From: Candidatus Moanabacter tarae | GTDB taxonomy: Bacteria > Verrucomicrobiota > Verrucomicrobiia > Opitutales > UBA2987 | Assembly: GCA_003226295.1 (NCBI GenBank) | Contig: CP029803.1 | Coordinates: 2,361,001 to 2,425,000, forward strand | Reading direction: 5' to 3' | DNA length: 64,000 nucleotides | Shown: positions 54,151-62,436 of the stretch, in pieces | Layout of the letters: each line of letters begins with the position of its first letter | How positions within the stretch are numbered: position 1 is the first letter of the stretch | Notes under the pieces: generated by a model | The model's input: only the letters and a program-made list of their open reading frames with translations | Told to the model about the DNA's origin: nothing | Databases searched by the model: none | Made by a program: the position numbers and the translations under genes

Positions 54151-57059
54151 AAGACCGATTGCCTAAACAGTTCTATGAAATTATCGACCGGAGCCAACCG
54201 GTACAGTTCTCTTTTGAGGGCCGAAGTTACCAAGGGTACAAAGGGGATACGATTAGTTCTGCGCTTTGGGCTAACGGAGTGCGAGTTTTGGGACGCAGTT
54301 TCAAGTACCATCGTCCTCGAGGTATCTTCAGCATGGCTGACATTGATTGCAATGCGATGATGGAGTCGGCTGACGAGACAAATATACGAGGTGATATCAC
54401 ACCTATTGAAAGAGGGATGGACTTATGGGCGGTGAACACGCGTGGTGGTGTGGATAGAGATGCTCTGGGCATACTGGATCGATTTAGCGCATTCACGCCT
54501 GTAGGATTCTACTACAAGGCATTTCATACTCCGAGGAGGCTATTTCCCTTTTACGAAAGAGGGATTAGAAAGATTGCTGGATTAGGTGAGGTTAATACTC
54601 TCAAGCGTAATCGGCTGACACCAAAGGAATATGGGGTTTGTGATATTTTGGTGATTGGTGCTGGGCCTTCAGGTTTATCGGCGGCGGGTGCGGCGGGTGC
54701 GGCGGGTGCCCGCGTTGTCCTGGTGGACGAAAGCCCAGTAGTAGGGGGGAGTTGTCTCCGTCGGCATGTTGGCGCCGGGCGGCTGGGCGAATTGCGGGAG
54801 CAAATCGATCAGAGTCCGAAGATCAAAGTGATAGCGCCGGCGTTGGCAGCTGGCTATTATTCTGACCATTGGGTTGCTTTGGTAGAGAAGACACGGCTCA
54901 CAAAAATGCGAGCTGGAGCGGTGGTAATGGCAACAGGTTGCTACGAGCAGCCGGCCGTTTTCCGTAATAATGATTTGCCTGGTGTCATGCTGACGTCTGC
55001 TGCTCAAAGGCTGATCCAGCTTTACTCCGTAAAACCCTTCGAGCGTCCAGTGATCCTGACGGCCAACACCGGTGGCTATGAAGCCGCGATTCAGTTTACC
55101 AGAGCAGGTATCGAAGTAGCTGCAATAGTCGATCTCCGTCCTGATGGTGCTGATACGATAGGAGAGGATGAGCTGAACAAAATTGGAGTTGTGGTTCATA
55201 AGGGAAACGCTGTTTCAGAAGCTCTTCCAGGCCCTGGAAAGAGATCGGTAGCAGGAGTGAAAATAAGCCGTATTCTCGAGGATGGGGCAACAGTCTCTGA
55301 GGAGTGGAAACGGATAGAGTGTGACGGTATTGCTATGAGTGTGGGTTGGACTCCGGCAGATGGGCTTTTGCGGCAGGCAGGCATCACAATGGAGTACGAT
55401 AATAAATACGAACGGTTTGTCCCGAGGTCGAGACCGTCCGGAGTTTATTTGGCGGGTTCGGTTAATGGCATATTTGGATTGGAGAAAAGAATGGAAGATG
55501 GCCGGAACGCTGGTCTGGAAGCAGCACAGTGGTGCGGATTTTCAAGTGGCCAGGGACTTGCAAAACAGACCGAAAGGGAGGCACGCTCATGGAGCCATTC
55601 ATACCCGATATTCAGTCATCCCCGAGGAAAGTGTTTTGTTGATTTTGATGAAGATGTAACCTTAAAGGACATAGAGAATGCTCATTCCGAAGGCTTTGAC
55701 ACTCCGGAGCTACTCAAAAGATACGCAACGGTTGGAATGGGGCCTAGCCAGGGTAAACACTCCAACCTTCTCGCTTTGAGAATCCTTGCTCAACTGAGAG
55801 GAGAAGGTATGGCCGGGATACAAAATACAACTGCGCGCCCATTTGTTAGCCCGGTAAAATTAGGGTTCCTGGCAGGTCGAAATTTTACTCCTATTCGACG
55901 GACATCAGCGCAGCCCTATCACAAGGCTAGTGGAGCGAAGTTTATGGATGCCGGTAATTGGAAACGCCCGGAGTTCTTCGCGGTGGAAGGGAAGTCACGA
56001 GAAGACTGTATCTATTCTGAAGCCAAGAATGTTCGAAAGAGAGCAGGTCTGATCGATCTCGGAACTCTGGGAAAGATTGAAGCGAGCGGTCCCAACGTTG
56101 TGGAATTTCTGGAACGCATATATACTGGTGTGGTTAAACGAATGAGGGTCGGCACGACTCGTTACGGAGTTTTGTGCGATGAATCGGGTGTGGTGATCGA
56201 TGATGGTATCGTAGGAAGATTGGCTGATAATCGTTTCTACCTCAGCACCACGACAGCCGGTGCGGACGGGATCTATCGTATGATGCAGCGTTGTATAATC
56301 GAGTGGAAGATGAAGGTGAGCTTGTTCAATGCGACTAGTCACTATTTCGCCTGTAACGTCGCTGGGCCACGATCAATCGATATCCTACAAAGCCTCACTG
56401 ACGTGGATTTAGATCCAAAGTCCTTTCCTTATCTTGGCTTACGAGAGGGCAGAGTGGCAGGGGTTCCAGCACGGCTTTCGCGTGTTGGTTTCGTGGGAGA
56501 AATGGGTTTCGAGATTCACCTTAATGCGGATGGAGGGCTGCATGCCTGGAATTCGATAATGGAAACGGGTAGAAAATTTGGGATACGGCCCTTCGGAGTC
56601 GAAGCACAGCGTCTCTTACGTTTGGAAAAGGGACACTTAATCGTCGGTCAGGATACGGACGGGTTAGCAAACCCTTTCGAGGTCGGTTTGAACTGGGCAA
56701 TCAGGATGAACAAGCCTTTCTTTGTAGGTAAAAGAAGTCTAATGATTTTAAAAAAGAAGGAGCCTTTACGCGAATTAGTGGGTTTCGTTCTTCCCTCTGA
56801 CGGTAGGCGGTCACTTCCCAAAGAATGTAATCTCGTCATCCATAAAGGAGAAATCACGGGCCGCGTAACAAGCATCGGGCGAAGTCCTGCGCTGGGTTGT
56901 CCTATCGGTTTGGCATATGTGGCTCCTTTCCAGAAAGAACCTGGTTCGCAGCTGAATATTAAACTCGATGATGGGGACAGGATTCAAGCTACTGTAGTCG
57001 CAATTCCTTTCTTTGATCCTGATAATTACCGGCAGAAACCAAGTAGTTCGATTATATAA
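54147..57059 (+). CDS. soxA: Sarcosine oxidase / N-methylglutamate dehydrogenase, alpha-type subunit
   Basis: A 970-residue subunit. Residues about 15-105 form a ferredoxin-like (2Fe-2S fold) domain, FSFEGRSYQGYKGDTISSALWANG (core GRSYQGYKGDTISSAL), here without the Cys set. An NAD(P)-binding flavin-type Rossmann region follows (DILVIGAGPSGLSAAGAAGAAGARVVLVDESP, core VIGAGPSGLSAAG). From about residue 600 a C-terminal GcvT-type folate domain (SGPNVVEFLERIYTGVVKRMRVGTTRYGVL, core TRYGVLCDESGVVIDDG; and RLLRLEKGHLIVGQDTDGLANPFEVG, core EKGHLIVGQDTDG) receives the methyl group as methylene-THF. Length and domain order match SoxA/MgdC. A 27-bp tandem repeat lies in the Rossmann region. Confidence 0.93.
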   Translation: MKDRLPKQFYEIIDRSQPVQFSFEGRSYQGYKGDTISSALWANGVRVLGRSFKYHRPRGIFSMADIDCNAMMESADETNIRGDITPIERGMDLWAVNTRGGVDRDALGILDRFSAFTPVGFYYKAFHTPRRLFPFYERGIRKIAGLGEVNTLKRNRLTPKEYGVCDILVIGAGPSGLSAAGAAGAAGARVVLVDESPVVGGSCLRRHVGAGRLGELREQIDQSPKIKVIAPALAAGYYSDHWVALVEKTRLTKMRAGAVVMATGCYEQPAVFRNNDLPGVMLTSAAQRLIQLYSVKPFERPVILTANTGGYEAAIQFTRAGIEVAAIVDLRPDGADTIGEDELNKIGVVVHKGNAVSEALPGPGKRSVAGVKISRILEDGATVSEEWKRIECDGIAMSVGWTPADGLLRQAGITMEYDNKYERFVPRSRPSGVYLAGSVNGIFGLEKRMEDGRNAGLEAAQWCGFSSGQGLAKQTEREARSWSHSYPIFSHPRGKCFVDFDEDVTLKDIENAHSEGFDTPELLKRYATVGMGPSQGKHSNLLALRILAQLRGEGMAGIQNTTARPFVSPVKLGFLAGRNFTPIRRTSAQPYHKASGAKFMDAGNWKRPEFFAVEGKSREDCIYSEAKNVRKRAGLIDLGTLGKIEASGPNVVEFLERIYTGVVKRMRVGTTRYGVLCDESGVVIDDGIVGRLADNRFYLSTTTAGADGIYRMMQRCIIEWKMKVSLFNATSHYFACNVAGPRSIDILQSLTDVDLDPKSFPYLGLREGRVAGVPARLSRVGFVGEMGFEIHLNADGGLHAWNSIMETGRKFGIRPFGVEAQRLLRLEKGHLIVGQDTDGLANPFEVGLNWAIRMNKPFFVGKRSLMILKKKEPLRELVGFVLPSDGRRSLPKECNLVIHKGEITGRVTSIGRSPALGCPIGLAYVAPFQKEPGSQLNIKLDDGDRIQATVVAIPFFDPDNYRQKPSSSII
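54681..54707 (+). repeat. Three-copy 9-bp tandem repeat inside soxA
   Basis: GCGGCGGGT is repeated exactly three times (54681-54689, 54690-54698, 54699-54707) and is followed by GCCCGCG. It codes for the AAGAAGAAG stretch right after the FAD/NAD GxGxxG loop. In-frame units of three codons can change copy number by slippage without breaking the frame. Confidence 0.9.
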
Positions 57060-57180
57060 TATGCCATTAAGGTATTTATATTTTCAGGCCTCAGCTAAGG
57101 CGTGTAGAAATATACCCGGAGAACTGAAAGCTGAAACTGGAAATTTATGAATTAGCTTCAACTCTTCATCAAGATTCGCC

Positions 57181-57858
57181 ATGGATAGCAGTCAAGGAAG
57201 TTCCTACCCACGAACCAGTCCCTTACGGAGCGAATGGGAGACGATGAATCCCATTTTAGGCGAATATTTCTCTATGTCCGTTCCTGAGCAATTTTACAGC
57301 ATTGAGAGAGAGAGGGAATATTTAAAGGATCTTGCTCTATGTGACCTCAGTGCTTTCCCAAAAATTGGAATAAAAGGAGACGGAGCAACTGAATGGTTGG
57401 AACAGCAGGAAATCAAGATCCCTAAGGGAATATACCAACATCTGGCTCTTCCGAATAACGGGTTAGTGGTTCGGTTGGATCATCACGAGTACTTCCTCGA
57501 GGAAGGGTTCGAGGGTACGACGGTCAAACGGCTATCCGGTGTAGTTGGAGAGGAAACTGGGAGGGTCTTCTATTTTAACCGACAGGATGCCAGTCTCCTT
57601 CTCTGCGGGAACCGAGCACTCGATGTTTTACAACAGAGTTGTTCCTTTGATTTCTCGGGAGACGGGAGCAATTTAACAATGACCCAAGTCGCAGGTGTAT
57701 CGTGCATGGTTTTACCCATGACGGATGGATTTGCTCCAGGTTTCAGAATCTGGTTGATACCTAGTTACGCAATTTACCTATGGAGAGTGCTATTCGAAAT
57801 TGTAAGAGATTGCAACGGGCACGCTGTTGGCATGGGGAGTGTAAGAGATTTCACTTAA
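57181..57858 (+). CDS. soxG: Sarcosine oxidase / N-methylglutamate dehydrogenase, gamma-type subunit
   Basis: A 225-residue GcvT-fold protein that in the tetramer sits next to the SoxA folate domain. Family signs are thinner: CDLSAFPKIGIKGDGATEWLEQQ matches the LCDLSALPRFGVKGPGAADWL-like start (core DLSAFPKIGIKG), and DGFAPGFRIWLIPSYAIYLWR and LLLCGNRALDVLQQSC are weak. Length (225) and position after soxA match SoxG/MgdD. A 121-nt gap separates it from soxA with no gene in it; I cannot see a promoter. It begins at ATG 57181. Alternative start ATG at 57244 would be shorter. Confidence 0.75.
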   Translation: MDSSQGSSYPRTSPLRSEWETMNPILGEYFSMSVPEQFYSIEREREYLKDLALCDLSAFPKIGIKGDGATEWLEQQEIKIPKGIYQHLALPNNGLVVRLDHHEYFLEEGFEGTTVKRLSGVVGEETGRVFYFNRQDASLLLCGNRALDVLQQSCSFDFSGDGSNLTMTQVAGVSCMVLPMTDGFAPGFRIWLIPSYAIYLWRVLFEIVRDCNGHAVGMGSVRDFT

Positions 57859-57894
57859 TTAAATTGGAAATTCAAACAGTAGTAATAGAACGTT

Positions 57895-59250
57895 ATGATA
57901 GGTAAGAAGGATGAAATGACGATTAGAGAGGCCAAACAGTTCCTCAAAGAGAACGAAGTAAAGTTCGTCCTCGCTCAATTCGTGGATGTCCACGGAGTTG
58001 CGAAAACAAAGGCCGTTCCCGTAGCTCACTTTGAAGACATTTTGACGGATGGAGCTGGATTCGCTGGATTTGCGGTTTGGGGATTAGGGCAGGAGCCCCA
58101 CGACCCGGATTTCATGGCAATTGGTGATCTTAGCACGCTCTCTCTCGTGCCCTGGCAACCTGGATTTTCCAGGATTGTTTGTGATGGACGAGTAAACGGT
58201 GAACCTTGGCCCTTCGACACACGTTACATTCTGTCCCAACAGGTTAACAGGATGGCCGATAAAGGATGGATATTCAACACCGGACTTGAGCCTGAATTCA
58301 TGCTCCTAGTGAAAAATGAAGACGGATCAGTGAAGCCGGCCGACGAAAGCGACCAGTTGGACAAGCCTTGTTACGACTACAAGGGGTTGTCTCGGAGTCG
58401 GGGATTCATTGAGAAATTAGTAGATTCACTCCTGGCGGTGGGGTTTGACGTCTACCAGGTCGACCATGAAGACGCGAATGGGCAATTCGAAATAAATTTT
58501 ACTTACACCGATGCTATGACCTCGGCTGACCGCTATGTTTTCTTTCGGATGGCGGCTGGTGAGATTGCCCGTGAATTCGGGGTCATCTGTTCCTTTATGC
58601 CCAAGCCTATGGCTAAGAGAACAGGCAGCGGTATGCATATGCATTGTTCGATTGACGATGGAAACGGCATTTCACTATTTGGGGATGACTCCGATAAGAA
58701 TGGACTAGGTCTTTCGGAACTGGCCTATCATTTTCTTGGAGGCTTATTTGAACATGCTGCTGCCCTAACCGCTCTTGTTGCTCCCTCGGTGAACTCCTAT
58801 AAGCGTTTGGTAGTTGGAAGGGCGCTCTCCGGTGCCACTTGGGCTCCTGCATATATTTCCTACGGCGATAACAATCGCACCACTATGGTTCGGGTTCCCT
58901 ATGGGCACCTTGAGCTTAGGTTGAGTGATTCGAGTTGTAATCCATATCTGGCCACAGCAGCTGTCATCTGTGCCGGACTCGATGGGATCGATCGCAAGCT
59001 TGATCCGGGCAAGCCGCAGAACTTTAATCATTACAATTATTCGTTGGATGAGATTCGGAGGTTGGGTATAGGAATACTTCCCCAGTCCTTGAAAGAGGCG
59101 ATCAATGCACTTGAAGCAGATACGCTTTTTAGCCAACAACTAGGCAGCGAATTCATCCAAGAATTCATAGAAGTAAAAAACATGGAGTGGCTCGAATACG
59201 AGCGTCATGTTTCGAATTGGGAGATTGAACGCTACCTCGAATACTTCTAG
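57895..59250 (+). CDS. gmaS: Gamma-glutamylmethylamide synthetase-like glutamine synthetase (type III/GlnT group)
   Basis: A 451-residue glutamine-synthetase fold enzyme. Blocks: [38 protein letters not shown], the metal site [46 protein letters not shown] (core [15 protein letters not shown]), [29 protein letters not shown] (core [16 protein letters not shown]), and [28 protein letters not shown] (core NPYLA). The whole pattern closely follows what I recall of gamma-glutamylmethylamide synthetase (GmaS), which joins methylamine to glutamate. It is 36 nt after soxG. With mgsABC absent, whether it works on methylamine, ethylamine or ammonia is not shown. Confidence 0.83.
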   Translation: MIGKKDEMTIREAKQFLKENEVKFVLAQFVDVHGVAKTKAVPVAHFEDILTDGAGFAGFAVWGLGQEPHDPDFMAIGDLSTLSLVPWQPGFSRIVCDGRVNGEPWPFDTRYILSQQVNRMADKGWIFNTGLEPEFMLLVKNEDGSVKPADESDQLDKPCYDYKGLSRSRGFIEKLVDSLLAVGFDVYQVDHEDANGQFEINFTYTDAMTSADRYVFFRMAAGEIAREFGVICSFMPKPMAKRTGSGMHMHCSIDDGNGISLFGDDSDKNGLGLSELAYHFLGGLFEHAAALTALVAPSVNSYKRLVVGRALSGATWAPAYISYGDNNRTTMVRVPYGHLELRLSDSSCNPYLATAAVICAGLDGIDRKLDPGKPQNFNHYNYSLDEIRRLGIGILPQSLKEAINALEADTLFSQQLGSEFIQEFIEVKNMEWLEYERHVSNWEIERYLEYF

Positions 59251-59305
59251 AAGAAGGGCCCAAGTTTGAGCGGGAACTTGCTCTAGACTAGACGTCTCGG
59301 AGATA

Positions 59306-59328
59306 CTCAAGCAAGAGATTCGCTTGAG
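59306..59328. terminator. Hairpin between convergent gmaS and dapL
   Basis: CTCAAGC (59306-59312) and GCTTGAG (59322-59328) pair across a 9-base loop, in the 87-base gap between the two stop codons. No strong T-run follows on either strand. A terminator for the long C1 operon and for dapL is the obvious role. Confidence 0.45.
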
Positions 59329-59337
59329 GCTTGCAGA

Positions 59338-60558
59338 TTAAAGGATTCTACGAATCCGACTAAGTCCCTCTTCAACATTCTCCCTGCTGTTAAAGGCGCT
59401 AATTCTGATATGACCCTCGCCGCAGAATCCAAAACCCGCACCCGGTGTGCAAACAACTCCAGCTTCGTTAAGTAGTCGGTCGAAGAATTCCCAAGAATCG
59501 CCGCCCACGTTGATCCAAACATAAGGTGAATTCTCCCCTCCTACACATGAGAAGCCGGCATCTCCCATAGCCTTGCGTACCAGCCTAGCGTTTGCCATGT
59601 AATAGTTAACAAGCTCCCGGACCTGTTGCTTCCCATCCTGTGAGTATACTGCCTCTGCAGCCCGTTGCACTGGGTAGGAGACTCCGTTGAATTTGGTGGC
59701 ATAACGGCGACTCCAAAGAGCGTGTAAGGATTGCTCTTTTCCTTTTTCATCGATTGCGAAAAGATCTTTTGGAATGACTGTAAAAGCGCATCTAACGCCA
59801 GTGAAACCGGCATTTTTAGAGTAACTTCGAAACTCAATCGCAACCTTTCGGGCGCCGTCGATTTCATAAATCGAATGGGGTAATGATTCATCGGCGATAA
59901 AAGCTTCATAAGCTGCATCAAAGAGGATGATCGACTGATTTTTGAGGGCGTACTGGACCCACATTTCGAGTTGTTCTCGCGTGGCCGTAGCGCCGGTTGG
60001 ATTATTGGGGAAACAGAGATAGATTAGGTCAACCTTGAAATCTGGAACTTCGGGGATGTAATCATTTTGCGGGGTTGATTCAAGATATGTAATCCCCCTA
60101 TATTTCCCGTTCTCATTAATTCCGGATCGGCCAGCCATGACATTGGAATCGAGGTAGACGGGGTAGACCGGATCGGGAATCGCGATTCTCGTTTCAAGGG
60201 AAAAGATCTCCTGGATATTTCCTGTGTCGCACTTTGCCCCGTCACTAAGGAAAATTTCATCGCTAGAAATCGGGGCATCATGCAACTTAAAATCGTTCTC
60301 CACGATTGCCTTGCGAATAAAGGAATATCCGGGGGTATCGTCGTATCCTCGGAAGGTTGACCGATCTCCCATCTCATCAACTGCCTTGTGAAAAGCATCA
60401 CGGCAGGCCTTTGGGAGGGGCTCAGTAACATCTCCGATCCCTAGGCGGACAACGGGTTGTCCAGGATTCCTTTCTTCATAAGCCAGGATTCGATCCGCTA
60501 TATCCTTGAATAGGTAGGATGTCTTCAGCTTTAGGAAGTTCTCATTGATTTTTGTCAT
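59338..60558 (-). CDS. dapL: LL-diaminopimelate aminotransferase
   Basis: PLP enzyme that turns tetrahydrodipicolinate directly into LL-diaminopimelate, the short route to peptidoglycan DAP and lysine. 406 residues, near the usual 405-410. Seen: SYLFKDIADRILAYEERNPG, RLGIGDVTEPLPKACRDAFHKAVDEM (core LGIGDVTEPLP), FLSDGAKCDTGNIQEIF (core SDGAKCDTGNIQ), CFPNNPTGATATREQLE, ILFDAAYEAFI, and the PLP lysine in FRSYSKNAGFTGVRCAFTV (core SYSKNAGFTGVR). This DapL form is typical of Chlamydiae, Verrucomicrobia, plants and some others and is one reason for placing the organism. Start ATG at 60558. Confidence 0.96.
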   Translation of the reverse strand: MTKINENFLKLKTSYLFKDIADRILAYEERNPGQPVVRLGIGDVTEPLPKACRDAFHKAVDEMGDRSTFRGYDDTPGYSFIRKAIVENDFKLHDAPISSDEIFLSDGAKCDTGNIQEIFSLETRIAIPDPVYPVYLDSNVMAGRSGINENGKYRGITYLESTPQNDYIPEVPDFKVDLIYLCFPNNPTGATATREQLEMWVQYALKNQSIILFDAAYEAFIADESLPHSIYEIDGARKVAIEFRSYSKNAGFTGVRCAFTVIPKDLFAIDEKGKEQSLHALWSRRYATKFNGVSYPVQRAAEAVYSQDGKQQVRELVNYYMANARLVRKAMGDAGFSCVGGENSPYVWINVGGDSWEFFDRLLNEAGVVCTPGAGFGFCGEGHIRISAFNSRENVEEGLSRIRRIL

Positions 60559-60720
60559 GACAGGTTTTTTAGGGAAATCTGGGGGACTCGGGAGCGACTA
60601 ACAAGCTTCAAGTCGGATAGATATCTAAACAGTACGTAAACCCAAGAGAATAATTGGGCTGAATCAAATGGATTGAGAGTCCATCCTTGTTTCTGACTGG
60701 AGCATGTTTACAGTGTCTTT

Positions 60721-61476
60721 ATGGGTAATGGTGAATTGCTGGATGTGGCTGAAGATGCCGCAAGGAACGCGGGAGCTTTGTTGCGAAAAGAAGTTGAAGA
60801 GCTTCGATTGGTCAAATTCGAAGACAGGAGAGATGTTAAACTTAAAGCTGATTTTGAATCTGAGACCCTAATTCGATTGTCGCTTGAAAGGTCAACAGGG
60901 TTGCCCATTATCGGTGAGGAAGAAGGGGGAGACGCAAGCCTTTATAAGCGAGACGAGCTTTACTGGGTGATTGATCCACTCGATGGCACCCAGAATTACT
61001 TGCGCGAGATTCCTCAGACTTGTGTCAGTATCGGTTTGATGCGAGGAGCGAATGCGGAGGCTGGAGTGGTCTACGACTTTAATCGAGATGAGATATTCAC
61101 AGCGACACAGGATGATCCTCTGAAAATCGACGGTAGAAAAATTGAACCTTGCTGGGAGAAGGTTCCAGAGAGAGCGATTCTCGCGATGGGATTTGCTGCC
61201 GGAGGGATTTATAGTAAAGGAAATTTAAAGGATTTAATCACGCGAACGCGGCGCTTTAAAAAAACCCGCCAAATTGGTAGCGCTGCGCTCTGCCTAGCCT
61301 ACGTAGCGGCTGGTCGTTTTGATGCTTATTGCGAGGAGGGTATTAAGCTGTGGGACATTGCTGCTGGCGTTGCTCTTGTAGAATCTGTTGGTGGCCTGGT
61401 CAAGTTGCAGCCAATCTCAGATCTACCACTTACCTATAGTATCTGGGCCGCAGCGGACGAATGCCTGATTTTTTGA
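60721..61476 (+). CDS. Inositol-monophosphatase-family phosphatase
   Basis: A 251-residue Mg-dependent phosphatase. Motifs: IIGEEEGGD (metal Glu), WVIDPLDGTQNYL (core DPLDGTQNY; two metal Asp), and GIKLWDIAAGVALVESVGG (core WDIAAGVALVE), plus GSAALCLAYVAAGRFDAY. It could be an inositol-1-phosphatase, a histidinol-phosphatase, a fructose-1,6-bisphosphatase or a CysQ-like 3'-phosphatase; the motifs do not decide, and length (251) fits all. Start ATG at 60721. Between dapL (divergent) and the YugP peptidase (convergent). Confidence 0.86.
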   Translation: MGNGELLDVAEDAARNAGALLRKEVEELRLVKFEDRRDVKLKADFESETLIRLSLERSTGLPIIGEEEGGDASLYKRDELYWVIDPLDGTQNYLREIPQTCVSIGLMRGANAEAGVVYDFNRDEIFTATQDDPLKIDGRKIEPCWEKVPERAILAMGFAAGGIYSKGNLKDLITRTRRFKKTRQIGSAALCLAYVAAGRFDAYCEEGIKLWDIAAGVALVESVGGLVKLQPISDLPLTYSIWAAADECLIF

Positions 61477-61617
61477 TTTCGGATCGGAGTGTTTTTAGCC
61501 ACTTTTGATGCGCAGATTCTGATTGGGCTCAAAGCTTGCCTTTCGTTGTAGTACGGGTTAGCCAAGATTCTGAATACTACTAAGGAAACCTTTTCTTATA
61601 GCGGGGTGCGTTTTCGA

Positions 61618-62283
61618 TTAATCGCGCGAGAGGAGGAAGAGATATGCTAGATTCCCGATCGATGCTACGAATGCCGCGACGTAAGTGAGGCTGGCAGCAT
61701 TAAGAGTTTGGTTCACTCCAGACACTTCATCTGGTCCGATAATTCCGAGGGTGGCGAGCTCTGCCTTTGCCCGGCGACTGGCGTCGAACTCAACCGGCAA
61801 GGTCACGAGTTGGAAGACGGAGAGGACTAGGTAAACTAGAACTCCTAGCTTGATCAGCCCCAACATCCCGAAAAAGAACCCCCCAATGATGACAAATGGA
61901 AGCAAGCTGGAAGCAAAATTCGTGATTGGGATCAGGCTCATTCTAAGCTTTAAAGCCTTGTAACCCACGGCGTGCTGTATGGCATGTCCTGCTTCGTGGG
62001 CAGCGACACCGACAGCTGCGAGATTAGTTCCGGTATAGTTTTCTTCGCTCAACGCCAATCTTTTGTGTATTGGGTCGTAATGATCCGTTAAGTGGCCCGG
62101 TATCGGAACGATTTCAACGTCATCGATTCCCGCATTCTGCATTACGTATTTGGCTGCCTCTTTTCCTGAAATGCGGCTTCTCGCCAGTATGCTGGAATTA
62201 CGCTTATACGCCCCCCGCACCTTCATTTGAGCCCAGATCCCTAGTATCAGCGGTACTCCAATTAAAATGAACCAAACTCCCAT
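61618..62283 (-). CDS. Neutral zinc metallopeptidase, YugP type (membrane)
   Basis: A 221-residue membrane protein. Zinc motif HEAGH in AVGVAAHEAGHAIQHAVGYKALKLR (core VAAHEAGHAIQHA). An N-terminal membrane segment (about residues 3-19) and two to three more in the second half (FASSLLPFVIIGGFFFGMLG; LIKLGVLVYLVLSVFQLVTLPVEFDASRRA, core LVTLPVEFDASRRA), the last followed by FLLSRD at the end. VEFDASRRAKAELATLGI is the family's tail. The peptide substrate is unknown. ATG at 62283. Upstream of the M3 peptidase gene, same strand, 153 nt between. Confidence 0.88.
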   Translation of the reverse strand: MGVWFILIGVPLILGIWAQMKVRGAYKRNSSILARSRISGKEAAKYVMQNAGIDDVEIVPIPGHLTDHYDPIHKRLALSEENYTGTNLAAVGVAAHEAGHAIQHAVGYKALKLRMSLIPITNFASSLLPFVIIGGFFFGMLGLIKLGVLVYLVLSVFQLVTLPVEFDASRRAKAELATLGIIGPDEVSGVNQTLNAASLTYVAAFVASIGNLAYLFLLSRD

Positions 62284-62436
62284 AACTATCCTTTGCCGAA
62301 TTTTATGTTAGGATCGTTATATACTCTTAAATACGGTATTAGCAAGTCCGGTTCTATCTATGTGCAGACTGAAATAATGAAGATCTAGCTGTCGAATTCG
62401 CCCCAGCTTGGTATAGGAAGAAGCTCACTAATAAAG

